From positions 1 to 21,868 of the forward strand of contig DASXZJ010000131.1 of the NCBI GenBank assembly GCA_036502025.1: a stretch of DNA of 21,868 nucleotides. The letters run 5' to 3'. The notes below the pieces were generated by a model. That model was given only the letters and a program-made list of their open reading frames with translations, ran no database searches and was not told the DNA's origin. The DNA is from Bog-473 sp036502025 (GTDB lineage Bacteria > Actinomycetota > Acidimicrobiia > Acidimicrobiales > RAAP-2). Below are positions 1-7,081 of this stretch, piece after piece. Both the position numbers and the translations under genes were made by a program. Positions within the stretch are counted from its first letter, which is position 1; each line of letters begins with the position of its first letter.

Positions 1-2
1 GC

Positions 3-323
3 GTGGGCGACGTCTTCGTTATGAACATGCACCTGGAGAGCATGGGCGACTACGAGATGCCAAACCGCATCGCGGTGTACGAGGCGGACCGTTGCATCGC
101 CTGGGAGCCGGGCACGCGCCAGGCCGGCGCCGAGAGCCCGAACGGATCGCGCTGGAGGTACGACCTCGTTCCAGACGGCCCAGACGCGACGATCGTCACC
201 GAAACCTACGATTGCTCCGGTTCCCCGGAACACGTGCGTCAAGCCGTGGACAACGGCAACGCGTGGCGCAGTGCCATGGCCACCACACTCGAACGACTCG
301 ACCAGCTCTGCACCAAGGGCTGA
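3..323 (+). CDS. SRPBCC-family (START-like) protein, 3' part only
   Basis: The visible 106 codons match the C-terminal two thirds of a small SRPBCC/polyketide-cyclase-type protein. They show the typical run of an acidic strand (NRIAVYEADRCIAWEPG), a WRYDLVPDGPDATIVTETYDCSG strand pair and a final amphipathic helix ending in LERLDQLC. Family members are usually about 140-150 residues, so the beginning very probably lies left of the window; the frame is open to the edge and the GTG at position 3 is not trusted as a start. SRPBCC proteins form a helix-grip cavity that binds hydrophobic ligands. The substrate cannot be told here. It converges on the cupredoxin gene with a 33-bp gap and no obvious terminator hairpin. 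Confidence 0.75.
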   Translation: MGDVFVMNMHLESMGDYEMPNRIAVYEADRCIAWEPGTRQAGAESPNGSRWRYDLVPDGPDATIVTETYDCSGSPEHVRQAVDNGNAWRSAMATTLERLDQLCTKG

Positions 324-356
324 TGCAAACCACGCCCAGGGCCGATTAGCCCGCGA

Positions 357-770
357 TTAACCCACCACGAGGACGTTCACGTTCATCGCCAGGGCTTTGT
401 GGCCGGGGATGGGGCAGAAGATGTCGTACCGGCCCTTCTTGAGGGTCACCTTGAGCTTGGTGCTCTGCCCCGGGTTGATGTTGGCCGAGGTGGCGTTGTG
501 GAGGCCGGGCCCCGTGATCTCGAGGGAGTGGGTGGTGTGGCCCTTGTTCTGGGCGACGAAGGTGTAGCGCCCCGGGGTGAACGTCTTCTTGGAGAGGGCG
601 ATGTGAAAGTCGGTCTCCACCGCCTTCACCGTCGTGACCTTGGCCCCCGCCGCACCGGCGGGATCGGCCAGCCCGATGCTGGCGCCACCGAGCCCGCCGA
701 GCCCACCGAGCAGGCCCACCCCGCCGAGCGCAATCAGGGCGAGGGTGGCGGTCGAGGTGCGCAGTGTCAT
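357..770 (-). CDS. Exported cupredoxin-domain copper protein
   Basis: The 137-residue product has an N-terminal signal or anchor segment (residues about 7-40, Gly/Leu/Ala-rich) followed by one cupredoxin beta-sandwich. The type 1 copper ligands can be read: His in HTTHSLEI, then Cys, His and Met in FCPIPGHKALAM. This is the His-Cys-His-Met pattern of plastocyanin/azurin-like proteins. Such proteins carry electrons or bind copper outside the cytoplasmic membrane. The ATG at 770 is preceded by AAGGAC with good spacing. It is transcribed away from the UPF0104-type membrane protein; the shared upstream region (771-922) holds a (GGGC)n tract. No oxidase or nitrite reductase partner is visible, so the redox partner is unknown. 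Confidence 0.85.
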   Translation of the reverse strand: MTLRTSTATLALIALGGVGLLGGLGGLGGASIGLADPAGAAGAKVTTVKAVETDFHIALSKKTFTPGRYTFVAQNKGHTTHSLEITGPGLHNATSANINPGQSTKLKVTLKKGRYDIFCPIPGHKALAMNVNVLVVG

Positions 771-798
771 GAATCGTCCTTGTTTGGTCGGCGTTGGC

Positions 799-813
799 GG
801 GCGGGCGGGCGGG
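799..813 (+). other. Perfect G-quadruplex motif in a divergent promoter region
   Basis: Four GGG runs are separated by single C residues (GGGCGGGCGGGCGGG). The motif lies between the divergent cupredoxin and UPF0104-type genes. On the cupredoxin mRNA it would be a C-rich 5' leader; on the + strand it can fold into a quadruplex. Whether it acts in regulation is not known. Confidence 0.5.
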
Positions 814-922
814 TCGGATGTGACCTAAGTGAAACGGTCGCGGGCGGCGCGGGGATTGCCCGGCCCCCAAGTCGGGGGCGCCCGCCACCGAGCGTGCGCG
901 GCGATGCACTAGACCCTTGCCC

Positions 923-2119
923 ATGGAGGCGACCTCCCCGGAGCCCTCGGGCCGTCCTCCTGAGACGCCGCACGGAGACGGAGACAGAGACAGCGCCCTG
1001 ATCCGGGCCCGCCGCCGGCTGCCGGGCTGGGCCTGGCCGGTGACCAAGTACGTCTTGGGTATCGCCATCCTGGCCCTCGCCGTGTGGGTGCTGGCCTCGC
1101 ACAGCAACGAGCTCTCCGGCCTCTCCACCGACCTGGCCCACCTCAACTGGTGGTGGGTGCCGCCCGCGGTGCTGGTCGAAGTGGGCTCGTTCGTCAGCTT
1201 TGCCACCATGCAACGCACCCTGCTGCGACGCGGCGGCCTGGTGGCGCCGAGGGTCCCGATGGTCGAGATGTCCTTCGCCGCTCAGGCCATCGCCAACTCG
1301 CTGCCCGGTGGTAACGCGGTGTCGGCCGTCTACGGCTTCCGCTGGTTCCGGCGGTTCGGCGCCGACGTGACGCTGGCCACCTGGGCGCTGGCCGGCACGC
1401 TGGTGGCCTCGGTCGTGTCGCTGTCCCTGGTGGCGACAGGGGGGCTGGCCCTGGCCACGGGCGAAGGCGCGTCGCTCGATCTGGTCCCCGTCATCATCGG
1501 TGCCTTCATCCTCACCCTGGCCGTCGGTGCGCTCTTCATCTTCGAGCGGCCGCTCTTCCGGGCGGTCTCCTGGGCCGTAACGGCCTCGCGTGCCGTGATC
1601 GGGCGGCCACGGGGCGACGTCGAGGAGCAGATCCGCCTGATCATGGGCTGGGTCACCGCGGTGCGGCTCGGCTGGCGCCAGGTCGTGGCCGTCTTGAGTT
1701 GGGGCACCAGTAACTGGCTGCTGGACTGCGCCTGCTTCGCCATGATGTTCGAGGCGGTGCACGCGCCCATCCCGTGGAAGGGCTTGTTGCTCGCCTACGG
1801 CGCCGGCCAGCTCGCCGCCACCCTGCCCATTACGCCGGGCGGCCTGGGCGCGGTCGAGGGGAGCATCACCATCGCCCTGGTCGCGTTCGGCGGCGCGCAG
1901 GAGGGCACCGTCGATGCCGTCCTCATGTACCGGCTCATCAGTTTCTGGCTGATCCTCGTCATCGGTTGGGCCAGCTGGAGCGTGCTGGCCATCCAGACCC
2001 GCCGGGGCCGGTGGAGCCGCGACCTGGAGGATGCGGTGCCCGAGGCCGGAGCGCTGGCCCATCACCCGGCAGGTTCCTACGGGTCACGGTCCGTGCAACC
2101 TTCGGGGGTGCCGTCATGA
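923..2119 (+). CDS. Lysylphosphatidylglycerol-synthase TM-domain family (UPF0104) membrane protein
   Basis: The product of about 398 residues has a charged cytoplasmic N-terminus and then roughly eight hydrophobic segments. The family hallmark LPITPGGLGAVEGS is visible near the C-terminus, as is an early NSLPGGNAVSAVYGFRW motif. This is the flippase-like half of MprF, found alone in many actinobacteria. No C-terminal GNAT-like lysyl-transferase domain is present, so it should not be called a lysyl-PG synthase. Its substrate is unknown; roles in moving lipids or polyprenyl-linked compounds across the membrane are proposed for relatives. ATG 923 is preferred to an in-frame TTG at 917. The stop overlaps the next ATG (ATGA), indicating translational coupling with the lipoprotein. 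Confidence 0.85.
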   Translation: MEATSPEPSGRPPETPHGDGDRDSALIRARRRLPGWAWPVTKYVLGIAILALAVWVLASHSNELSGLSTDLAHLNWWWVPPAVLVEVGSFVSFATMQRTLLRRGGLVAPRVPMVEMSFAAQAIANSLPGGNAVSAVYGFRWFRRFGADVTLATWALAGTLVASVVSLSLVATGGLALATGEGASLDLVPVIIGAFILTLAVGALFIFERPLFRAVSWAVTASRAVIGRPRGDVEEQIRLIMGWVTAVRLGWRQVVAVLSWGTSNWLLDCACFAMMFEAVHAPIPWKGLLLAYGAGQLAATLPITPGGLGAVEGSITIALVAFGGAQEGTVDAVLMYRLISFWLILVIGWASWSVLAIQTRRGRWSRDLEDAVPEAGALAHHPAGSYGSRSVQPSGVPS

Positions 2120-2634
2120 CCCTGGCGACCACGATTACGACCCCCAAGACCACGACCCCCACGACCCTGACCCCCACGACGACGACCACCACCCGCACCC
2201 GCCGCCCCGCTCTGCGTCGACTGGGCCTCGCACTCAGCGCCACCGCGCTCCTGGCCGTCCTGGCCACCGGCTGCACCTCGGTGCGCAGCAGCCTGGGGAC
2301 GTCGGACAGCTCATGCTTCCGGGCCATCCCGGTGGCCAATACCGCGGTGCACTCACGCGGTCGCTTCGTCGGGGCGCACCTCTTCACCGAGTCCAAGTTG
2401 CACAGCACGGCACCGAAGTTGGTGTCGGCGCTCACGGCGGATGGTCTGACGGTGCACACCGTTTGTGTCGTCGCATTCGAGGGAACCTTCAGCGCGACCG
2501 GGGTGTCCCACCCGCTGGGTCGTTCCACCGGCAAGCTCGCCGTGGTGGTGGCCAGCTCACCGGCCAACAAGGTGTTGGCAACCGTCATCTTCGGGAAGGC
2601 GCCGTTGCACTTTGGTCACCCCCACGTGGGCTGA
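2116..2634 (+). CDS. Small lipoprotein with Thr-rich N-terminus
   Basis: The 172-residue product starts at the ATG that overlaps the stop of the upstream membrane-protein gene. Its first ~25 residues are a low-complexity Thr/Pro stretch, then RTRRPALRR, a hydrophobic segment (LGLALSATALLAVLATGC) and a lipobox-like ATGC. The mature part (~120 residues) begins TSVRSSLGTSDSSCF and contains two further Cys residues, with beta-strand-like stretches and no recognised domain. It is probably lipid-anchored on the outer face of the membrane. The N-region before the Arg cluster is unusually long for a signal peptide, but no downstream ATG or GTG offers a shorter start. Its function is unknown; the coupling suggests it works with the membrane protein. 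Confidence 0.7.
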   Translation: MTLATTITTPKTTTPTTLTPTTTTTTRTRRPALRRLGLALSATALLAVLATGCTSVRSSLGTSDSSCFRAIPVANTAVHSRGRFVGAHLFTESKLHSTAPKLVSALTADGLTVHTVCVVAFEGTFSATGVSHPLGRSTGKLAVVVASSPANKVLATVIFGKAPLHFGHPHVG

Positions 2635-2809
2635 GCCGGCGAGTGGCGGCCCGATTGGTGGCAGCCTCGGGCGTCGACCAGCCGCAACGAGAAGGGGCAT
2701 GACGAAAGCGAAGTGGGCGTCACCAAGTGCAGATGTGGGCAACGGCAGATGCCGATATTTCCCTGTGCCATCTGTTAGACACTTGTACGAGGACCAGGGA
2801 TGGGGAGCG

Positions 2810-2850
2810 ACCCCTTGAAGCTGGTGACTTCTAACTTAACTAGAAGGGGT
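2810..2850 (+). promoter_or_regulatory. Possible RBS-sequestering inverted repeats before the collagen-like gene
   Basis: The ribosome binding site AAGGGG (2844-2849, 8 nt before ATG 2858) is complementary to acccctt at 2810-2816. An overlapping shorter hairpin pairs cttct (2828-2832) with agaag (2842-2846). The two pairings compete for the same RBS bases. A weak promoter (TTGAAG at 2815, TAACTA at 2837) overlaps the same stretch, in which case the left arm would not be transcribed. Both readings are inference. Confidence 0.3.
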
Positions 2851-2857
2851 CCGCATC

Positions 2858-3721
2858 ATGCAGGAACACGCGAAGCGTCGGCGCAATGGCAGGTACACGC
2901 CCCCAACTCGAGGACATCGGGTGCGAAGCAGCGCCTTGGCCGTTGGCGCTGCCGTGATCTCCTCGGGGCTGACCATGGGTCTTGAAGCTGGGGCGGCCCC
3001 ACCCAAGGCACCGGTGATCTCGACCAAGTCCTTCTTCGCCTGTATCGCGGGCGGTGAGATCGTCGGTGTCGAGGCCGTGCCCTTCACGGCTCAGTTCTGT
3101 GCCACCGATCCCGGCGAGGTTCTCACCCAGATAACCGGCCCGCAGGGCTTCCAAGGCGCGCAAGGTAACCAAGGCGCGCAAGGCAATCAGGGCTTCCAGG
3201 GCAATCAGGGCTTCCAGGGCAACCAGGGCTTCCAGGGCGCGCAGGGCAATCAGGGCTTCCAGGGCTTCCAGGGCGCGCAAGGCAATCAGGGCTTCCAGGG
3301 CTTCCGTGGTGTTCAGGGCTTCCAGGGCAATCAGGGCTTGCGTGGTGTCCAGGGCTTCCAGGGCAATCAGGGCTTCCAGGGCAATCAGGGCTTCCAGGGC
3401 GCGCAAGGCGCGCAAGGCTCGCAGGGCAGCCAGGGCAACCAGGGCTTCCAGGGCGAATCCGGCACGGCTACCGTCACCGAGTCCGACGCCAATTCGGGCA
3501 CGATTGCCAATGGCACTTCGCACACACTGGGCGTGGACTGTCCCGCGGGTACCACCGCCACCGGTGGTGGCACCAACATCGTGAACAGCAGTGGACTTGC
3601 CGTGCCGGGCGGTTATGTGACGCAGACCCAGCCCAATGGAAACGGGTGGTTGGGTACGGTCATCAATCTGACCGGCGGGAACATGACCCAGACGACCTAT
3701 GTCATGTGTGCGACGCCGTAG
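2858..3721 (+). CDS. Secreted collagen-like protein with Gly-X-Gln repeats
   Basis: The 287-residue product has four parts. Residues 1-46 are a basic N-region plus hydrophobic signal segment, with a likely cleavage near GAA-PP. Residues ~47-93 form a small module with two Cys (FFACIAGG ... QFCATDP), like the module that precedes collagen stalks in other actinobacterial proteins. Residues 94-201 are exactly 36 uninterrupted Gly-X-Y triplets. Residues ~202-287 form a beta-rich cap with paired Cys (VDCPAGTTATGGG ... YVMCATP), of the type often found C-terminal to such stalks. It is probably an extracellular or surface fibre. No sortase motif or membrane anchor is visible. The start is supported by AAGGGG 8 nt upstream. 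Ligand and role (adhesion, sheath, matrix) are unknown. Confidence 0.85.
   Translation: MQEHAKRRRNGRYTPPTRGHRVRSSALAVGAAVISSGLTMGLEAGAAPPKAPVISTKSFFACIAGGEIVGVEAVPFTAQFCATDPGEVLTQITGPQGFQGAQGNQGAQGNQGFQGNQGFQGNQGFQGAQGNQGFQGFQGAQGNQGFQGFRGVQGFQGNQGLRGVQGFQGNQGFQGNQGFQGAQGAQGSQGSQGNQGFQGESGTATVTESDANSGTIANGTSHTLGVDCPAGTTATGGGTNIVNSSGLAVPGGYVTQTQPNGNGWLGTVINLTGGNMTQTTYVMCATP
3137..3460 (+). repeat. Collagen-like repeat tract (36 Gly-X-Y codon triplets)
   Basis: The tract consists of 9-bp units, frequently paired into 18-bp units of the form ggcttccagggcaatcag, with nearly identical DNA over long stretches. X is Phe in 13 triplets, Asn in 10, Ala in 6, Val in 2, Ser in 2, and Pro, Leu and Glu once each. 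Y is Gln in 33, Arg in 2 and Ser in 1. The DNA-level identity suggests recent expansion and makes copy number prone to change by slippage. Confidence 0.9.
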
Positions 3722-4104
3722 GGGAACACTGCGACACCTGCCTGGGCATCGGTCGCTTCGAGCTCGATCAGACCCCGAAGACCTAGCGGACGAGGACTCG
3801 ATGAGCGCCACTCCATCCTTTGACCTAGATGCCGTCTCGCGCCTCAGGGCAGCCGGGCGGGTCGCCAGATCCCGGGGGAGATCTTCTGGCTGCGAGCCCA
3901 CCACCCTGCCCACGGGCCATCGCCGAACTCCCTGGTCACGGCACCCACGGCCAACACTTCAGGCCGCAGATTCCTCCCTGGGTTGACGCCGAGGTCGGCG
4001 ACAAGCCCAGGCACAGGGTCCTTCTCCGGAGGCTCGGATGGTAAACTTTTGTATCTGTTTCACCGGCACCATCCACCCCCGGGTGGTGCAGCACGAGGAG
4101 TTCT
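3722..4104 (+). other. Intergenic region before the PIM operon
   Basis: No convincing gene is seen in these 383 bases. An ATG at 3801 with a GAGGA upstream opens a 61-codon frame, but the product (Arg-rich, no recognisable motif) looks non-coding. The segment just before pgsA is locally AT-rich (about 4038-4056), and TAAACT at 4040 could be a -10 box. A short hairpin (ccaccc/gggtgg, about 4073-4086) sits just upstream of the pgsA ribosome binding site. The operon promoter is probably here. Confidence 0.4.
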
Positions 4105-4959
4105 ATGTTCGACGGTCGCTGGCGCGATGTGGTCGACCGGTCCACCGGACCAGTCGGCACGGCACTCCACCGCCGAGGCATCACCGCTGACGTTCTCACC
4201 GCCACTGGCTTGGTTTCGGCTTCGGCCACCGCCTTCATGGTGGCCACCGGTCACCTCCACATCGCCATCGCGCTGCTCATCCTGACCGGGATGCACGACC
4301 TGCTCGATGGCCCGGTGGCCAAGGCGGCCGGCACCGCCTCCATCCGGGGCGCCTTCTTCGATTCGGTGACCGACCGGGTCGCCGATGCGGTCCTCATGGG
4401 CGGCGTGGCCTGGTACCTGATCGACCGCGGTGAGAACCATCTGGCCGTCCTGCCGTTGGCCGTGTTGGGAGTCACCGCCCTGGTCTCCTACGAGCGGGCC
4501 AAGGCGGAGTCACTCGGGCTGTCCGCCAAGGGTGGCTTGATGGAACGGGCCGAGCGGATGATCCTGCTCGGCGTCGGGTTCCTCGACTCGGACTTCCTGA
4601 TCCCGGTGCTCTGGGTCATGTTGGCGCTGATCTCGGTGACCGCCATCGCCCGCTTCGTCAAGGTCTGGAACGCCGCCTCGGGCAAGGACGTGGCGGCCCG
4701 CCGCCGGGTCGTGGCCTGGCGCGACGGCAAGGTCGAGTCCCGGTGGCGCACCTGGCGCGAGGGGACCGGCGTCCCCCGCATCGCCCTCGGCCAGACCACC
4801 GGTGCCCCGGTCGGTCGCTGGAGGGCCCGCCGTCAGGAGTCGCTCAGCAGCCGCTCCGGCCGCACGCTCCGCGCCCGTCGGCGCACCACCCGTCCGCACT
4901 CGGGCTTGAACGGCGGGGGGCTGGGCCGGTCGCGGCCGCCGCGGGACTCCGCTTCCTGA
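4105..4959 (+). CDS. pgsA: CDP-alcohol phosphatidyltransferase, probable phosphatidylinositol phosphate synthase
   Basis: The enzyme would join CDP-diacylglycerol to inositol-1-phosphate in the membrane, giving the precursor of phosphatidylinositol and PIMs. The family signature D-x2-D-G-x2-A-R-x8-G-x3-D-x3-D is present at D65, D68, G69, A72, G82, D86 and D90, with Lys73 in place of the usual Arg. Several hydrophobic segments follow. Inositol specificity is inferred from the two genes behind it, which match the mycobacterial PgsA-PatA-PimA order. The 284 residues exceed the ~215 of mycobacterial PgsA1; the extra ~75 are a strongly Arg-rich C-terminal tail after the last TM segment. The start has a clear GAGGAG (4093-4098). 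A phosphatidylglycerophosphate synthase is the main alternative. Confidence 0.85.
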   Translation: MFDGRWRDVVDRSTGPVGTALHRRGITADVLTATGLVSASATAFMVATGHLHIAIALLILTGMHDLLDGPVAKAAGTASIRGAFFDSVTDRVADAVLMGGVAWYLIDRGENHLAVLPLAVLGVTALVSYERAKAESLGLSAKGGLMERAERMILLGVGFLDSDFLIPVLWVMLALISVTAIARFVKVWNAASGKDVAARRRVVAWRDGKVESRWRTWREGTGVPRIALGQTTGAPVGRWRARRQESLSSRSGRTLRARRRTTRPHSGLNGGGLGRSRPPRDSAS

Positions 4960-4982
4960 GCCAGCGCCCGGCGCGCTAAGCC

Positions 4983-5921
4983 ATGACGGTGGGGGACGAC
5001 CAGAACGACAAGCAGGACTGGCGGGCCGCGGCGAAGTACGTGACCTACACCGGCTTGGCCTCGGCCATGGGCCGGCTGCCCGAGCCCTTCACCCGTCATG
5101 TCGTGGCCGGCGTGACCCGCGTCATGGCGTACCGCCGCTCCCCGGCCATGGCCATGAACCGGCGTCACATCGAGCGCGTCCTGGCCAGCGAGTGCCCGCC
5201 CGGCGTGGAGCCCGACCCGGCCCTCGTGCGCCGCCTGAGCCGGCGCACCGTGGGCGAGTACGGCCGCTACTGGATGGACGGCGCCCGCCTGCCCTACCAA
5301 CATGAGCCCGGGGTGCGGGCGCACATGTTGGTCGAGCAGGGTGACCGCGAGCTGCGCGCCGCCATGGCGGAGGGCCGCGGGGTGATCATGGCGCTGCCCC
5401 ACGTCGGGAGCTGGGAGTGGGGCGGGGCATGGCTGGCGCTCGAAGGGATGCCCATGACGGCCGTGGTGGAGAAGCTGGAGCCGCCCGCCCTCTTCGAGTG
5501 GTTCGTGGGGCAGCGGGCCGCCATGGGGCTGACCGCGGTGCCCCTGGGCGACGGTTCGGGGGCCGCCGTGCTGCGGGCCCTCCGGGAGGGGAAGTTGGTG
5601 GGTCTGGTCAGCGACCGCGACCTGGTGGGCAACGGCGTCGAGGTCGACTTCTTCGGGGAGAAGACGACGCTCCCGGCCGGCCCGGCGACCTTGGCCCTGC
5701 GCACCGGGGCCGCGCTCATGCCGACGGTGGTCTACTCGGGCCCGGGGAACTGGCACACTGCGGTTGTGCACGCGCCGCTCGATACCACCCGGTCGGGCTC
5801 ACTCCGGGCCGACGTGGCGCGTCTCACCCAGGAGGTGGCCGTCTGCTTCGAGGAGTTCATCCGGCGCCATCCCGAGCAGTGGCACCTCTACCAGCCGAAT
5901 TGGCCGAGCGACCAGCCGTGA
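4983..5921 (+). CDS. PatA-like phosphatidylinositol mannoside acyltransferase
   Basis: The 312-residue product belongs to the LpxL/HtrB-like lysophospholipid acyltransferase superfamily. The catalytic H-x4-E motif is at H140-E145 (HVGSWE), followed by the family blocks GLVSDRD and VDFFGEKTTLPAGPATLALRTGA. In mycobacteria the homologue PatA transfers palmitate to a mannose of PIM1/PIM2 at the cytoplasmic face of the membrane. It lies 23 bp after pgsA and 19 bp before the pimA-like gene, so the three are almost certainly one operon. The ATG at 4983 is the first possible start after the pgsA stop. Substrate assignment rests on context; the superfamily alone would also allow other glycolipid acceptors. 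Confidence 0.85.
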   Translation: MTVGDDQNDKQDWRAAAKYVTYTGLASAMGRLPEPFTRHVVAGVTRVMAYRRSPAMAMNRRHIERVLASECPPGVEPDPALVRRLSRRTVGEYGRYWMDGARLPYQHEPGVRAHMLVEQGDRELRAAMAEGRGVIMALPHVGSWEWGGAWLALEGMPMTAVVEKLEPPALFEWFVGQRAAMGLTAVPLGDGSGAAVLRALREGKLVGLVSDRDLVGNGVEVDFFGEKTTLPAGPATLALRTGAALMPTVVYSGPGNWHTAVVHAPLDTTRSGSLRADVARLTQEVAVCFEEFIRRHPEQWHLYQPNWPSDQP

Positions 5922-5940
5922 CAGTGCGGAGCGGTCGCCG

Positions 5941-7050
5941 GTGAAGATCGCCATGCTCTCGCCCTACTCCCTGTCCCGGCCGGGCGGCGTGCAGGGCCAG
6001 GTGCTCGGGCTCTCCCGCGCCCTGCGCAAGCTGGGCCACCAGGTCACGGTGCTGGGTCCCGACGACAAGGTCGAGGGTACGGGGGGAGACGCCGACGTGT
6101 TCGTGGTCGGCTCGCCGACCGGGCTGCGGTCCAACGGTTCGGTGGCCCCGGTCACCATCTCGCCGCTGGCCGCCCTCCGGGCCGAGCGTTTCGTGCGGCA
6201 GGGCGGATACGACGTGCTGCACCTGCACGAGCCGCTGGCTCCGGTCGCCCCCTATGGGTTCATGCTGAGCACGCCGGTGCCGATGGTGGGGACCTATCAC
6301 CGGGCCGGCGTCAGCCGCTGGGTCCACGTGCTCAGGCCACTGGCCCGGTTCGTGGGCTCACGCCTCGACGTGCGCGTGGCCGTCTCCGAGGCCGCCCGCG
6401 AGACCGGGAGGCTCTCGAGCGGCGGCGAGTTCGAGGTCCTCTTCAACGGGGTCGACATCGAGCGCTTCGAGGAAGCCGTGCCGGTGCCGACCGACCGGCC
6501 CACTGTCCTCTTCCTCGGCCGCCACGAGGAGCGCAAGGGCCTGAGCGTGCTGCTGGACGCCTTCGCCCGCCTGGAGCGGCCGGCCACGTTGTGGATTTCC
6601 GGTGACGGCCCCGCCAGCGAGGTCCAGCGCCGCCGGCACCCCGGGTCGGACCGGGTCAAGTGGTTGGGTCTGGTCAGCGACGAGGAGGTGGCCGCCCGCC
6701 TGGCCGGCGCCGACGTCCTGTGTGCGCCGTCCCTACGGGGTGAGTCGTTCGGCATGGTGGTACTCGAAGGCATGGCGGCGCGCTGCTCGGTGGTGGCGTC
6801 GGATCTCGAGGGCTACCGCTCGGCCGCCGGCGGGCACGCCACCTTGGTGCCCCCGGGTGATGTCGACGCGCTGTCGAGGTCCCTCGGGGTGGCGCTGGCC
6901 GATGTCGTCGAGGGAAGCGGGCAATCGTCCGACGACGCGTTGAAGGCCGCCGAGGCGCACGCGCAAAACTGGTCGATGGATAGCCTGGCCGAGCGCTACC
7001 TCGAAGTGTACGAGCGGGCCATCGCGCGCTCCCGCGCCAAAGCGTCATGA
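5941..7050 (+). CDS. pimA: GT4 glycosyltransferase, PimA-like phosphatidylinositol mannosyltransferase
   Basis: The 369-residue product resembles mycobacterial PimA, which puts the first mannose from GDP-mannose on inositol position 2 of phosphatidylinositol. The visible features are: N-terminal KIAMLSPYSLSRPGGVQ with the donor/acceptor-site Gly loop at 14-18; GTYHRAG with H120; FNGVDIERF; GRHEERKGL with the phosphate-binding Arg/Lys region at about 194-199; and the GT4 E-x7-E signature at E268-E276 (ESFGMVVLE). The length fits PimA (about 375-385). The start chosen is GTG 5941, 6 nt after GGAGCGG. An upstream in-frame start at 5764 would overlap the acyltransferase extensively and is rejected. 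Confidence 0.87.
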   Translation: MKIAMLSPYSLSRPGGVQGQVLGLSRALRKLGHQVTVLGPDDKVEGTGGDADVFVVGSPTGLRSNGSVAPVTISPLAALRAERFVRQGGYDVLHLHEPLAPVAPYGFMLSTPVPMVGTYHRAGVSRWVHVLRPLARFVGSRLDVRVAVSEAARETGRLSSGGEFEVLFNGVDIERFEEAVPVPTDRPTVLFLGRHEERKGLSVLLDAFARLERPATLWISGDGPASEVQRRRHPGSDRVKWLGLVSDEEVAARLAGADVLCAPSLRGESFGMVVLEGMAARCSVVASDLEGYRSAAGGHATLVPPGDVDALSRSLGVALADVVEGSGQSSDDALKAAEAHAQNWSMDSLAERYLEVYERAIARSRAKAS

Positions 7051-7081
7051 CGGAGGAGCCAGAGGAAGCAGAGGAGGTCCA

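Noticed and set aside
767..2065. 432-codon minus-strand frame opposite the UPF0104-type gene
   Set aside because: The product is a Gly/Arg/His/Asp-rich composition typical of antisense frames in GC-rich DNA. The plus strand encodes clear TM segments and a family motif.
3137..3460. Regular repeat that could be taken for a CRISPR array
   Set aside because: Units are contiguous 9/18-bp codon repeats without unique spacers and are translated in frame.
2840..3913. Long minus-strand frame (357 codons) with striking Ala-Leu-Glu-Ala-Leu repeats
   Set aside because: It is the antisense image of the Gly-X-Gln tract; the repeat has no stop on the other strand. The plus-strand gene has an RBS, a signal peptide and recognised end modules.
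3801..3986. 61-codon frame with ATG and GAGGA upstream of pgsA
   Set aside because: The product is Arg/Ser/Pro-rich with no motif, and the frame is short; there is no support beyond the start signal.
4833..5771. 312-codon minus-strand frame opposite the acyltransferase
   Set aside because: His/Gly/Ala/Arg-rich shadow product with no motif, fully covered by the PatA-like gene.
5764..5940. Upstream extension of the pimA-like gene
   Set aside because: It overlaps the acyltransferase and adds 59 residues before the conserved KIAMLSPYS start of the GT4 fold.
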